Under the pieces are notes generated by a model, which saw only the letters and a list, made by a program, of their open reading frames with translations, was not told the origin of the DNA and made no database searches. From the NCBI GenBank assembly GCA_019057815.1, contig JAHLWR010000002.1:1-64000 (forward strand): 64,000 bases of DNA. The letters are read 5' to 3'. This document shows, in pieces, positions 44,518-54,134 of this stretch. Both the position numbers and the translations under genes were made by a program. Positions within the stretch are counted from its first letter, which is position 1; the number at the start of each line of letters is the position of its first letter. This DNA is from Candidatus Heimdallarchaeota archaeon (lineage in GTDB: Archaea; Asgardarchaeota; Heimdallarchaeia; Heimdallarchaeales; Heimdallarchaeaceae).

Positions 44518-44760
44518 ATGTCAAGTGGTTTTTCATCTTTATACTATGGAATTCTTATAAAACTGAAAACACTTTGGTATATGAAGAAAAAGAGAAAGAT
44601 GCAAAAATCGACAAAAAACTTCCTTAAAGGAAAATTGCAAGATGCAGAAATTAAATATTTTGACGATAAAATCATTGAAAATTATCTCAATATTTTCAAC
44701 TTACTATTAGATAAGAATATCTACGAGAAAATTCTCACAATTAAACAAAAAAAAGGTTAA
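44518..44760 (+). CDS. Unknown small basic protein
   Basis: An 80-aa basic helical protein. GGAGG at 44503-44507 lies 10 nt before ATG 44518; a nearer ATG (44513) gives only 16 codons. Second gene of the run ending in the GTPase. No family recognised. Confidence 0.5.
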   Translation: MSSGFSSLYYGILIKLKTLWYMKKKRKMQKSTKNFLKGKLQDAEIKYFDDKIIENYLNIFNLLLDKNIYEKILTIKQKKG

Positions 44761-44892
44761 AATCACAGGTAACAGGGATTTAGTTACATTTTTAAAAAAC
44801 AAAATATTTGAAAAGGTAGAATCACAGACTCTAATTGACCTTAACGTAATCTTTATTTTACAAGTCTTCTATATCCATATAGGAGCATTTTC

Positions 44893-45582
44893 ATGTCAAA
44901 CTACAAGAAATTTAAAGGAGAAACTATAAACAATTACATTCAAGAATATATTCCTTTAATCAATGTCGATAGCCCTACATTTGTAAAATTACCTGCAGAT
45001 AAGAAAGACAATAGGTTAAAAGATATTGAACGCGAGATAATCCAATACTGGGAACTACTTAATCCCATAATTAGAGAATATATCAAAATGATAGTTGACT
45101 ATCTAAATAATTTCGGTGAAGGAACCGAAAATCTTGATAGTTTACGTAGATCTTTAGATTTAGAATTACAAAATTCTTCAGAATTGTCAAATGAAAATAG
45201 AAAACTTAAAGCTCAAGTTTCTGATATGATGATAGATAAAAAAGGGTTAACAGAAAAATTAGATGATTTAATAAAAGAAAAACCCACGATTTCAAAAGAA
45301 GAATTTGAATCTCTGAAACTATTGACATCTTCAAAATTTGATATTTCAACTGGGGATTTTGAAACACTTCTTTCAAAAGCAGTTCAAGATGTGAGGGAAA
45401 GTGATGCAATGAAGAAAGCGCGTGAAGAGAAAGAGAAAATGCAAAAAGAACTTGAATCTGAAAAAGCACGCTTTGAAAAAATTCAACAAGAAGTTGGAGA
45501 AACTTTCCAAAAGAAGCTGATGGAGTATCAAGCTAGGCAAGATGAATTGGAAGAAGAACTCAAACAATATACCAAGAAATAA
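44893..45582 (+). CDS. Coiled-coil protein next to Rab-like GTPase
   Basis: A 229-aa protein: an N-terminal globular part (~1-75), then nearly continuous coiled coil (~75-110 and ~155-229; KKAREEKEKMQKELESEKAR). It ends 18 nt before the GTPase gene, so it is probably co-transcribed and could be an effector or scaffold for it. No known domain. Confidence 0.65.
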   Translation: MSNYKKFKGETINNYIQEYIPLINVDSPTFVKLPADKKDNRLKDIEREIIQYWELLNPIIREYIKMIVDYLNNFGEGTENLDSLRRSLDLELQNSSELSNENRKLKAQVSDMMIDKKGLTEKLDDLIKEKPTISKEEFESLKLLTSSKFDISTGDFETLLSKAVQDVRESDAMKKAREEKEKMQKELESEKARFEKIQQEVGETFQKKLMEYQARQDELEEELKQYTKK

Positions 45583-45600
45583 ACAAGAAAGGTGATCTAG

Positions 45601-46329
45601 GTGGCAAAATGGAACTTCAAAATTGTCCTTGCGGGTGATGGGGCTGTAGGAAAAACAAGTATAAGGGAACGATATATGGGTAAAGGCTTTACTGGTGACT
45701 ACCTTAAAACAATTGGGGCTGACTTCGCCTCGAAGAAGGTTAAAGTCGATAACCATGATATTAATTTTCAAATTTGGGACCTTGCAGGTCAAGATAGTTA
45801 TTCTGCTGTAAGAAGCACTTTTTATAGGGGTGCAATTGCATCTTTAATGGTTTTTGACTGTCAAGACCCTAAAACACTGACAAATCTCAAAAGTTGGATG
45901 GATGAAGCTATAGAAGGATCAAAAAATGGAATCCTTACTTTCTTTATTATAGCAAATAAAATCGATCTTGAAGAGAAACGTCGTGTCTCAAGGGAGATGG
46001 CTATAGAATTTTGTCATCGTGTAGAAAAAGACACTGGTATACGCATTTATTACTGTGAAACCTCAGCTTTGACAGGTCAAAACATTGCTGAAACTTTCGA
46101 CTTTCTTGGACATAAACTACTAAGTGCAAATAATGTTAAAATTAAAGAAAAACTTGCTATAACAGATGGAATAATTGATATTCATCAAGAAGTTGCAGAA
46201 GGAGCTACTATAACAGAGGGTGTAAGTAAAGAAGAGTTTGATGTTTTGAAAAACCGAATGGATAATATTGAAAAGAAAGTTAAAACTATACAGACAATAA
46301 TAAAGAAATTGGTTGAAAAAATACAATAG
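45601..46329 (+). CDS. Rab/Ras-like small GTPase with coiled-coil tail
   Basis: A 242-aa protein. All five G motifs are good: GDGAVGKTS, a switch I threonine in KTIGADF, WDLAGQDSY, NKIDL and ETSAL. Residues ~1-170 are a Rab-like GTPase. Instead of a prenylation CC end it has a ~65-residue tail finishing in a coiled coil (EEFDVLKNRMDNIEKKVKTIQ), so it probably binds a protein partner rather than membrane by a lipid. The start is GTG. Eukaryote-like GTPase typical of Asgard archaea. Confidence 0.92.
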   Translation: MAKWNFKIVLAGDGAVGKTSIRERYMGKGFTGDYLKTIGADFASKKVKVDNHDINFQIWDLAGQDSYSAVRSTFYRGAIASLMVFDCQDPKTLTNLKSWMDEAIEGSKNGILTFFIIANKIDLEEKRRVSREMAIEFCHRVEKDTGIRIYYCETSALTGQNIAETFDFLGHKLLSANNVKIKEKLAITDGIIDIHQEVAEGATITEGVSKEEFDVLKNRMDNIEKKVKTIQTIIKKLVEKIQ

Positions 46330-46438
46330 TAAAAATCACTTAATTTCCCTTTTCTTCACTTCTTTTTCTAATGATTTGTGAGAAAATATTCTGATGTAGA
46401 AGTGTTTGTTTCACAATAAAAAAATAAAAAAACAATCA

Positions 46439-47728
46439 TTATTTAATTTTTCTCCCACAATCTGTACAAAATTCCACTCCCAATACTAATTTAGCGGAAC
46501 AATGAGGGCACATATTATATGTAAAGTTAGTTATTTGATGTACTTCGGAGATATTAACTTGACTCTCTAAGGTTTCTAAAATAACTTTATCATTTTTACC
46601 ATCTTTGCTACTTATCCAGTCTAAACTAGGTGACAGAGAATATTCTCTTAGCAATAATTCATACTCCATTGCGGTATTAGAGTCTTCAATAGCATTGAAC
46701 ATAAAAGCTGCTGAAAGCGACAACCATGATGCACATATAGCTACAACTCCCCATCCAGAGACACTACTAGTGTTTTGAAGGAAAAGGTTATTCATAAAAG
46801 ATATCAAAGGTTCTAAGCTTAATAAAGAAATAGTCACTGGAATAATGCATGAAAACACAGTAATCCCAAATATTCTCTTGAAACTAATTTTCTGAAACTG
46901 GAAAGAATTGAAAAATGTCTGAAAAATTCCAGATTTTCTTAATATAGTTAGTTTTTTTGCAATTCTAAATGGGGGAGAAGTTATTGTAATTATTGTTATA
47001 GTATAAGCAATCAAAATGTAGAATTGCGCACTAATCTCTAACTGTAAGAGGAAACTTGTTGAAATAGAAAACAATAATTGTATTAATGCAAGTATAATAC
47101 CAAAATGTAAAAGTTGGATTACAGAGTATATAATAAAACTCCTATGTTGTTTTCCAAAGGATATGTTCTTTTTCGTTATTAAAACAGAAAATATGTATTT
47201 TGATTTATAATAATTGAATACTATGAATAATAAAAACGAAACTGCAAACACGATATAGTGAGTACTTGAAGTATGGGGTGTTTTCAAATATAACAAGCAA
47301 CCTATTCCCATTAGAAACAAGAATGTTAAACTTGTGAATAGAGCGAAAAATAAGATTATTAGATTTTCAAACAAAGAAAAAGATTTGAATATTGATAAAT
47401 TTATTTTAAATGGAAAATTACCTTCAAGGTATTTAATCCTCCCTTTAAGTTTTAAAATTACATTATTACCATTAGTTGTCCATGCTAAAGGTTCATTATT
47501 TTCTGTCAATTTTATCATTCTTGATTGATTATTTTGCATCCCTTCAGATAAATTATCTGTATATGATCCCAATTGATTTAACGTGGATCTGTTTGACGAA
47601 GATCTTGAATCTATTGGTCTATCTGATGATTCTTGGACTCCACTTCCACAATAAGGACAAAATGCTACTTTAGAAGATAATATCGATTTACAGATAGGAC
47701 AACTTTTCTCCGAAATAAAATTCACCAA
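46439..47728 (-). CDS. Membrane protein with zinc ribbons at both ends
   Basis: A 429-aa protein. An N-terminal zinc ribbon (CPICKSILSSKVAFCPYC) and a C-terminal one (CPHCSAKLVLGVEFCTDC) enclose a low-complexity linker and about six membrane helices (~110-340). Such double-ribbon membrane proteins are common and unstudied in Asgard and TACK archaea. Start TTG 47728 or GTG 47725. Divergent from the gene at 47883. Confidence 0.7.
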   Translation of the reverse strand: MVNFISEKSCPICKSILSSKVAFCPYCGSGVQESSDRPIDSRSSSNRSTLNQLGSYTDNLSEGMQNNQSRMIKLTENNEPLAWTTNGNNVILKLKGRIKYLEGNFPFKINLSIFKSFSLFENLIILFFALFTSLTFLFLMGIGCLLYLKTPHTSSTHYIVFAVSFLLFIVFNYYKSKYIFSVLITKKNISFGKQHRSFIIYSVIQLLHFGIILALIQLLFSISTSFLLQLEISAQFYILIAYTITIITITSPPFRIAKKLTILRKSGIFQTFFNSFQFQKISFKRIFGITVFSCIIPVTISLLSLEPLISFMNNLFLQNTSSVSGWGVVAICASWLSLSAAFMFNAIEDSNTAMEYELLLREYSLSPSLDWISSKDGKNDKVILETLESQVNISEVHQITNFTYNMCPHCSAKLVLGVEFCTDCGRKIK

Positions 47729-47882
47729 TAAAATTTCTTTTCTGAATTTATATAATTCTGCAATACGTAGATGTTTTTATCAATTTGAAAGTTATTAGTA
47801 ATTGTATATTTTTGCTCTAAAACACTTAAGCGTTTTTCGACTGATTTATATAATTTGAAGCTTATTTGATATTTGAAAGCAT

Positions 47883-49343
47883 ATGCCTGACTCAACTGAT
47901 GATTCGCCAAATTTCATTGACTTCATTGAGATTGTTAGAAAATTAGAGAAAAAAGCATTCAATGTTGTTGATATCCCAATTAAAGCAATAAACGCAAAAG
48001 AAGATAACGAAAAAGAATCATTACAAGAGAAAGGGAAAGAAGATATAGTCGAATATGCAGAAGAAGAAGAAACAGAGGAAGTAGTCACTCAGCCAATCAA
48101 AATAGAGGAAAAGCTTATTGAAGTTGAAAAAGAAACAAAAAGCGAGGAAACAGCAAGATCAGAAGATGAAATCAATAAATTAGTGAAACAAATAGATGAA
48201 AGCTATCCAAGAATAGACATTAACATTTCAAATTTTTATTATGAAAACGAACTTCCAACAGATCAAGAAATGTCAGAGAAAATCAATTCTAAACTTACAT
48301 CTCTTGAATCGGTTCAAATACGAAAAAAGGAAACGAAATATTATCCTTTTGCACTTTGTAAGGTGTCCGGAAAAACAATATTCCATATACCTGTACCAGT
48401 AAATTTTGTTAATGTTCCGGTATATTATACTGAAAAAGATTCACTTCACAAATTGTTAGCTGCTACTTCTCAAGAATACCAAGGATTAGACAATCATGAA
48501 TATCAAAAATGGATTCAATCAATCACACAACTTCAACTGAAAATCAGTAAATTAATAGTTAAAGATGCACAAGATAAAATTTCTAAAAACCGACCATCTG
48601 AAATTGAAAATTTTCCTTTGGATTTCAATATCTTTTCTGAATTGTTGAGGAATTACAATGAAAAAATTAATAAAATTGAAAATTTTTCTTCAAATATTTA
48701 TAAATACTTAGAATCCTTTGTAAAAGAAGGGCAAAATAGCACGAGACTATGGAAGGGAGATGCAATCTTCGATCAAGTTAAGATGAAATTGCGAAAACAA
48801 TTAGAAACTATTCAACAAAATCAATTAGATTTAAGCCACCAAGTACAGGTGGATTTTCTAAAACTAAGAAAAATTCAGAAAAAGATAGAATCAAAGACAA
48901 AAAAATACAAAGAAGAGGAGAAAAAAGGTTCAGAAATAGAGCGAGAAGAAAAAGAAAAATTAATAAGGGAAATGAGAGACTTCCAAAGAAAAAAGCAACA
49001 ATTGCAGATAAAGATGAAAGAAACAAAAATCCGTGCAGAAGACTTGGAAGAATGGTTAAACATTCTATCTATCGATAATGTAAATGAAGCAGAACAACAA
49101 TTTATTTCCAGTTTTAAAGAAGAGTTTCTTCAATCTATAGAAAAGATTTTGGCTCAAGAAGATTATGATAAACTATTGGATAAAATCGAAACTGTTGAGT
49201 CAGATATCGAGCGCACTAGTATTCAACTAATATATGTACCTTTAACTTATTACACTTTTAATGCTAGACATTCAAATAAGAAAATAAGAGGTAGTACAAT
49301 ATACTCCTCATCAACAGAAGAAGTAATTTTATTGAATCCCTAA
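47883..49343 (+). CDS. Long coiled-coil protein
   Basis: A 486-aa soluble protein: an acidic, disordered N-terminus (~40-105), a globular region (~110-260, with YPFALCKVSGKTIFHIP), and a coiled coil (~300-385) of strongly charged repeats. No catalytic motif. Possibly a scaffold. It shares a 154-bp divergent promoter region with the zinc-ribbon membrane protein. Confidence 0.6.
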   Translation: MPDSTDDSPNFIDFIEIVRKLEKKAFNVVDIPIKAINAKEDNEKESLQEKGKEDIVEYAEEEETEEVVTQPIKIEEKLIEVEKETKSEETARSEDEINKLVKQIDESYPRIDINISNFYYENELPTDQEMSEKINSKLTSLESVQIRKKETKYYPFALCKVSGKTIFHIPVPVNFVNVPVYYTEKDSLHKLLAATSQEYQGLDNHEYQKWIQSITQLQLKISKLIVKDAQDKISKNRPSEIENFPLDFNIFSELLRNYNEKINKIENFSSNIYKYLESFVKEGQNSTRLWKGDAIFDQVKMKLRKQLETIQQNQLDLSHQVQVDFLKLRKIQKKIESKTKKYKEEEKKGSEIEREEKEKLIREMRDFQRKKQQLQIKMKETKIRAEDLEEWLNILSIDNVNEAEQQFISSFKEEFLQSIEKILAQEDYDKLLDKIETVESDIERTSIQLIYVPLTYYTFNARHSNKKIRGSTIYSSSTEEVILLNP

Positions 49344-49445
49344 AAATATTGGTAAACAATTATTAGAAAAAGAAGAAGTCTTACTTCACGAAAACCTACC
49401 AAATATAACTTTATTAGTGTTTATATTCAAATCGATTCAACGAGA

Positions 49446-50177
49446 ATGAAAAACGAAATAATTGTCTGTGAGTCTTTGACTAAAATTTTTACTATAGGTA
49501 ATAATAAACTATGTGCTGTTAACGATGTTTCATTCACTCTCACAGAAGGAGAGTTTGTTTCTATAATTGGTCCGTCAGGAAGTGGAAAAACTACACTTCT
49601 CAATTTAGTAGGCACTTTAGAAGTTCCAACAAGCGGAAAACTATTGATCAATGGAACTGATTTAGGAAGATTCACTGCTGCAGAATTATCGAATTTTAGA
49701 AGAAGAAACCTAGGTTTTATATTCCAGTTTTTCAATCTTGTAGACGGGTTAACATCATTTGAAAATATAGAATTACCGCTGATATTTGATTCAGTTCCTT
49801 TTGAAGAAAGGAAAAAAAGAGTTGATTCTTTACTTAAAGATTTTGAATTAAAATATTTAAGAGATAAGTTCCCTGAAGAAATAAGCTCCGGAGAGAGACA
49901 AAGAGTCGCCATAATGAGAGCTCTAATCAATGAACCTGCTTTACTCCTAGCTGATGAACCAACAGGTAATCTTGATACAACAACGGGACATGCGGTTTTA
50001 TCACTCCTAGAAGAACTGAATAAAGAGAGGGGAACATCAATATTGATGGTAACACATGATATATCTGCAGCTAAAAGAGCTTTAAGAACTTTGCACATGA
50101 TTGATGGAAAAATTGCCTATGATCAAAGGATAAGTAATGACATAGCAAAAATGAAACAAGAAGGAAAAGAAATCTAG
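49446..50177 (+). CDS. ABC transporter ATPase, LolD/MacB type
   Basis: A 243-aa ATPase: Walker A GPSGSGKTT, Q-loop FIFQFFNLVDGLT, signature SSGERQRVAIMRAL (the usual SGGQQQR becomes SSGERQR), Walker B LLLADEPTGNLD and H-loop VTHD. The ENIELPL segment is typical of LolD/MacB, which work with FtsX-like permeases. No permease gene is adjacent on either side, so the partner must lie elsewhere. Confidence 0.92.
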   Translation: MKNEIIVCESLTKIFTIGNNKLCAVNDVSFTLTEGEFVSIIGPSGSGKTTLLNLVGTLEVPTSGKLLINGTDLGRFTAAELSNFRRRNLGFIFQFFNLVDGLTSFENIELPLIFDSVPFEERKKRVDSLLKDFELKYLRDKFPEEISSGERQRVAIMRALINEPALLLADEPTGNLDTTTGHAVLSLLEELNKERGTSILMVTHDISAAKRALRTLHMIDGKIAYDQRISNDIAKMKQEGKEI

Positions 50178-50620
50178 AACTATTTTAAGAGGAATTCTCA
50201 CATAATGAATTATTAGCTTTATTGACAATAACTTGTTGATATCCTAGATAGTTTGAATAATAATTATAAGCTCTTTCACATCATATTTGTAGAGATTCGA
50301 GAAAAAAGGAGAAAGATAAGGAAAAAATGCAAAAACATGAATTAAGAATAATATTGCAAGATATATTATCAATTTATCTTAAAATCCGTTTAGCAAATAT
50401 ACAGAAGGAAACTAAATAAAGTAATTTTTGAAAGGAAATCAGTAATGCTTTTGGAAAAAATAATATCCTAATTGTCACTACATATAGGTTAAAATTGTTA
50501 AATATTTAGACACGAACTGAAGGGAACGCTTATAAATGCATATAAGGAAATTTGTATAAGTAAGAGAAAAACTTATTCTTCAGTAAACTTTACTGGAAGA
50601 AAATAAGGAGTATCTGAAAT
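50178..50620 (+). promoter_or_regulatory. Long leader region of the peptide transporter
   Basis: About 440 bp without a convincing gene. A TATA box (CTTATAAATG, about 50529-50538) sits about 85 bp before the dppB-like start. A dyad (50578-50599) lies between, and AAGGAG (50604-50609) is the ribosome site. The left two thirds hold nothing I can name. Confidence 0.5.
50578..50599. promoter_or_regulatory. Dyad in the transporter leader, candidate operator
   Basis: AGTAAACTTTACT is a near-perfect inverted repeat, extended outwards by CTTC and GGAAG. It lies after the predicted transcript start and before the Shine-Dalgarno site, so a bound repressor or an RNA hairpin here could control the operon. 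Confidence 0.4.
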
Positions 50621-51628
50621 ATGTCTTTAAAAGGTTTCATATTAAGAAGAACCATATATATTGTTCCAGTGATGATTGGCATCACTCTTATGAACTTCAC
50701 ACTTATTAATGTCGCACCTGGTGATCCTGTTCTTGTAAGATTGGGTTTGATTAAATGTGAAAATCCCGATTGTTATAATGCTGCATACAATAAAGAAGCT
50801 ATAGAAATGGGATTGCTCGACAATGACTTCTACACTATTCCTTGGTTATCAAGGTATGTTGATTTCCTTTCTGGCATCGCTAATTTTGACCTAGGAAGAT
50901 CTTGGTACTATACGCAAGCTGGTGAAGGTATACCAATAAGCCAGATAATCAAGGAAAAAGCTCCATATACTATCACACTCAACGTCCTATCATTTGTACT
51001 ATCACTGCTACTCGCGGGAGCCATTGGTGTTGTGTCAGCTACTCGTCAAAACTCTTTTTGGGATCGATCATTAACAATAGCTATGCTACTAGGATATTCA
51101 ATGCCACTATTTTGGCTAGCGAAATTAATAATGCTCGTTTCATTCTACTTGTTTGATTTTACGGGAGTAGCAAATAAGAACGCTTTTAGGAAACCCTTAT
51201 TCCTGAATCCGGAGTACTATAAATTCCTAATATTGCCAACACTAGCACTAACACTAGGAGGGCTGGTATTTATGGCAAGACTTGTTCGTTCACAACTACT
51301 GGAAATCTTAAGGCAAGATTATATTACAACAGCAAAAGCAAAAGGATTAGATAATCGAGCTGTTATATACAAACACGCTTTCCGAAATGGGTTACTTCCA
51401 ATTGTAACAATAATTGGAAGCTCTCTGCCAGGTCTACTAGCTGGATCAGTAATGGTTGAATCGGTTTTTGGATGGCCAGGATTAGGAACAGTGTTCTTAG
51501 AAGCAGCTTTATTCAGAGATTTCCCTCTGTTGATGGCGATTAACACAATCTTTCCACTAATGTTCTTGATAGCACGGTTACTGACGGATATAACGTATGT
51601 GTTTATAGATCCGAGGATTAAATACTAG
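50621..51628 (+). CDS. dppB: Peptide-type ABC permease, DppB-like
   Basis: A 335-aa permease. N-terminal RTIYIVPVMIGITLMNF and the APGDP motif are typical of DppB/OppB; the EAA loop is in YITTAKAKGLDNRAVIYKHAFRNGLLP. Six membrane helices with a large external loop after the first. It opens the operon; dppC follows 11 nt after. The substrate class is oligopeptides, or sugars/nickel, since no binding protein is present to decide. Confidence 0.92.
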   Translation: MSLKGFILRRTIYIVPVMIGITLMNFTLINVAPGDPVLVRLGLIKCENPDCYNAAYNKEAIEMGLLDNDFYTIPWLSRYVDFLSGIANFDLGRSWYYTQAGEGIPISQIIKEKAPYTITLNVLSFVLSLLLAGAIGVVSATRQNSFWDRSLTIAMLLGYSMPLFWLAKLIMLVSFYLFDFTGVANKNAFRKPLFLNPEYYKFLILPTLALTLGGLVFMARLVRSQLLEILRQDYITTAKAKGLDNRAVIYKHAFRNGLLPIVTIIGSSLPGLLAGSVMVESVFGWPGLGTVFLEAALFRDFPLLMAINTIFPLMFLIARLLTDITYVFIDPRIKY

Positions 51629-51639
51629 GAAGTCTTGAA

Positions 51640-52707
51640 ATGGCAACAGTCGAAAAAGATCAGATTGAATTAGATGGAGAACTAATAGATGAAGCGACTC
51701 TCAAAGAAATAGACGCAATGAAGGGAGCTGGACAATGGAGCATCGTTTGGCGTAGGTTAAAGAAAGATAAAATGGGTATGTTTGGACTCTATATTGTTAT
51801 CTTTTTGATATTAATGGCAATCACCTCTTGGTTACTTTTAATGTACGATAATTGGTTAACCAACGCTGAATTGATTTTTGGTAATCCAGAGAATCCCTTA
51901 AGTCTTAACAATCTTTACGTGGAACTCTGGTTCCCGGGAATGGAAAAGACTAGTCCTCTAGTTCTCTTTAATCATCCAGAGTACAGTTTCTCAGATCAAG
52001 TGAAATTACCTCCCTCAATCACACATCCCTTCGGAACTGATGGGATAGGCCAAGATTTGTTTTCAAGAATGTTTTTTGGCTCAACTGTCTCACTAGCACT
52101 TGGCTTTATTGGTCAAATGATGACAGTAGTCATTGGCACAGTTTTAGGTTCCTTAGCAGGATACTATGGTGGATTGATTGATGATATCGTCCAAAGAGCT
52201 GTTGAATTACTATACTCTATGCCGGGTTTTATTCTAATAATCTTCATAATAGTACTTTTCGAAGACGTGAATATCCCAGGAGGGCGGTATGCTGTAGTAG
52301 TTATATTCTTATCACTCATTTCATGGGGTGGTGTAGCTCTAATTGTACGTTCAAACTTCTTCTCATTAAAACAACAAGATTTCGTAGAAGCAGAAAAAGC
52401 ACTGGGTGCGTCAGATATGCGGATTATCTTCAAGCATATCTTGCCGAATTCACTAGCACCGCTAATCATCATTATTACACTAGGTATAGCTGGAACAATA
52501 TTCCTCTTTGCAGCACTAGCCTTTTACGGCTTTGGTGACCCAAATGCTGTATCGTGGGGTGATGACCTTAACAAGTGGCAAAACTCACTTGTCGAGTATC
52601 CTTGGATGCCAATGTTCCCAGCGATGATGATATTCTTTACGGTTTTAGGTTTTAACATACTTGGTGATGCATTAAGAGATGCCTTAGATCCTCGTTTGAA
52701 GGATTAA
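51640..52707 (+). CDS. dppC: Peptide-type ABC permease, DppC-like
   Basis: A 355-aa permease with an N-terminal cytoplasmic helix (WRRLKKDKMGMFGLYIVI, typical of DppC), a long external segment (~70-135) containing HPFGTDGIGQDLFSRM, and the EAA loop EAEKALGASDMRIIFKHILPN. The external loop is somewhat longer than in E. coli DppC. It pairs with the preceding permease. Confidence 0.92.
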   Translation: MATVEKDQIELDGELIDEATLKEIDAMKGAGQWSIVWRRLKKDKMGMFGLYIVIFLILMAITSWLLLMYDNWLTNAELIFGNPENPLSLNNLYVELWFPGMEKTSPLVLFNHPEYSFSDQVKLPPSITHPFGTDGIGQDLFSRMFFGSTVSLALGFIGQMMTVVIGTVLGSLAGYYGGLIDDIVQRAVELLYSMPGFILIIFIIVLFEDVNIPGGRYAVVVIFLSLISWGGVALIVRSNFFSLKQQDFVEAEKALGASDMRIIFKHILPNSLAPLIIIITLGIAGTIFLFAALAFYGFGDPNAVSWGDDLNKWQNSLVEYPWMPMFPAMMIFFTVLGFNILGDALRDALDPRLKD

Positions 52708-53062
52708 AAAAATCTCCCTCTTTTTTTTATTTTATTTTTAGTTAAATATTTAAGTTGCTTTTTGATTAATTTATTAGACAAAAGATATGTAGCCTTTATG
52801 CATAATTGTTTTACCTCGTACTAACAAGTTATAGTATACTATTGACAACTTGCACAGAATGATTTAGTAAATGAAATAAAAGGATATTACAAGAAACTAA
52901 ATTTTTTTTCTAAATGGGAAGAAAGTAGTGTAAATAATTTGAGTTGAGATTAAATAACTAACAAGAGTCAACAGTTACATTTATAATGGTTTAGACTTTC
53001 TTCCTATCAAAGCATGCTAATTTATAGCTTTAACAGCTTATAAGATATCTCAAAGTGATTTT
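52708..53062 (+). promoter_or_regulatory. Intergenic between permease and ATPase genes
   Basis: About 355 bp. A T-run (about 52716-52739) after dppC may terminate transcription. A 28-bp imperfect dyad (52825-52852) and a TATA-like AATTTATAGC (about 53021) suggest a second promoter for the ATPase genes. No gene seen. Confidence 0.5.
52825..52852. promoter_or_regulatory. Dyad CAAGTT...AACTTG, candidate operator
   Basis: CAAGTT (52825-52830) and AACTTG (52847-52852) flank a palindromic core AGTATACT. It lies between the permease and ATPase halves of the transporter locus, ~190 bp before the likely TATA box, so an upstream regulator site is one reading. Confidence 0.35.
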
Positions 53063-54121
53063 ATGAGTAGACCGCAAGAAGATATATTACTAGAAGTTAA
53101 AGGCTTAAGGACATACTTTTTTACAGAAGAAGGTGTCGTTAAAGCTATTGAATCTATAGACTTCGTGGTTTATAAATCAGAGACCCTTGGTCTTGTAGGA
53201 GAATCAGGATCAGGTAAAAGTGTTTCAGCACTTTCAATATTAGGAATAGTTCCAGACCCTCCTGGTAAAGTATTAAGGGGGGAAGTTGTTTTCCATGGTC
53301 AAGATCTTCGTAAACTTTCCAGTTCAGAAATGCGTAAGATTCGTGGTAATCAAATTGCTATGATTTTCCAAGACCCTATGACAAGTCTTAATCCTGTTTT
53401 CACTGTTGGTAATCAGATTGCTGAAGCGATTATACTTCATCAGAAAGTCAATAAGAAGGAAGCGCGTGAAAAATCCATCAAAATTATGTCCCTTGTCGGT
53501 ATTCCTTCAGCGGATGAACGTGTTGATAATTATCCTTTTGAATTCTCAGGAGGTATGAGACAACGTGTTATGATTGCTATGGCTTTATGTTGTAATCCTG
53601 AGCTTCTTATAGCCGATGAACCTACAACTTCCCTTGATGTTACCATTCAAGCTCAGATTCTTGAGCTACTTAAGGCTACCAGTGAAGAATTCGATATGAG
53701 TATTATTCTTATTACTCACGATATGGGTGTTATCGCCGAGATGTGTGACCGTGTAGCTGTAATGTACGCTGGTTACATTGCAGAAGTTGGAGACATTATG
53801 ACAATTTTTCGTAACCCTTTTCATCCGTATACTAGAGGTTTACTTGGTGCTATACCGCGTCCCGATGCCAATCGTGAAGATCTCACTATTATTCGGGGAG
53901 CCATTCCGAATTTGATTAATCCTCCGTCTGGGTGTCGTTTCCATCCTCGTTGTGATTATTGGATGCAAGGTCTTTGTGAAAATGAAGTTCCTGTTCTTTT
54001 GGAACTAGAGCCTGGTCATATAATTATGTGCCATTTATACACAGAAGAAGGTAAAGCCTTCCTCGCTCAACGCAAGATTGACCCTGAGACATATATGAAA
54101 CAAGTATTAGCAGCTCAATAG
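53063..54121 (+). CDS. dppD: Peptide ABC transporter ATPase, DppD-like
   Basis: A 352-aa ATPase: Walker [16 protein letters not shown]-loop [12 protein letters not shown], signature [15 protein letters not shown], Walker [14 protein letters not shown] and ITHD. The C-terminal oligopeptide-type extension ([16 protein letters not shown]) carries cysteines that in some homologues hold an Fe-S cluster. It pairs with the next ATPase. Confidence 0.94.
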   Translation: MSRPQEDILLEVKGLRTYFFTEEGVVKAIESIDFVVYKSETLGLVGESGSGKSVSALSILGIVPDPPGKVLRGEVVFHGQDLRKLSSSEMRKIRGNQIAMIFQDPMTSLNPVFTVGNQIAEAIILHQKVNKKEAREKSIKIMSLVGIPSADERVDNYPFEFSGGMRQRVMIAMALCCNPELLIADEPTTSLDVTIQAQILELLKATSEEFDMSIILITHDMGVIAEMCDRVAVMYAGYIAEVGDIMTIFRNPFHPYTRGLLGAIPRPDANREDLTIIRGAIPNLINPPSGCRFHPRCDYWMQGLCENEVPVLLELEPGHIIMCHLYTEEGKAFLAQRKIDPETYMKQVLAAQ

Positions 54122-54134
54122 AAAGGTGAAGAAT

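Noticed and set aside
49446-50177. LolD-type ATPase as part of the peptide transporter operon
   Set aside because: A 440-bp gap with its own TATA box follows, and the transporter has its own two ATPases; the family partner would be an FtsX-like permease.
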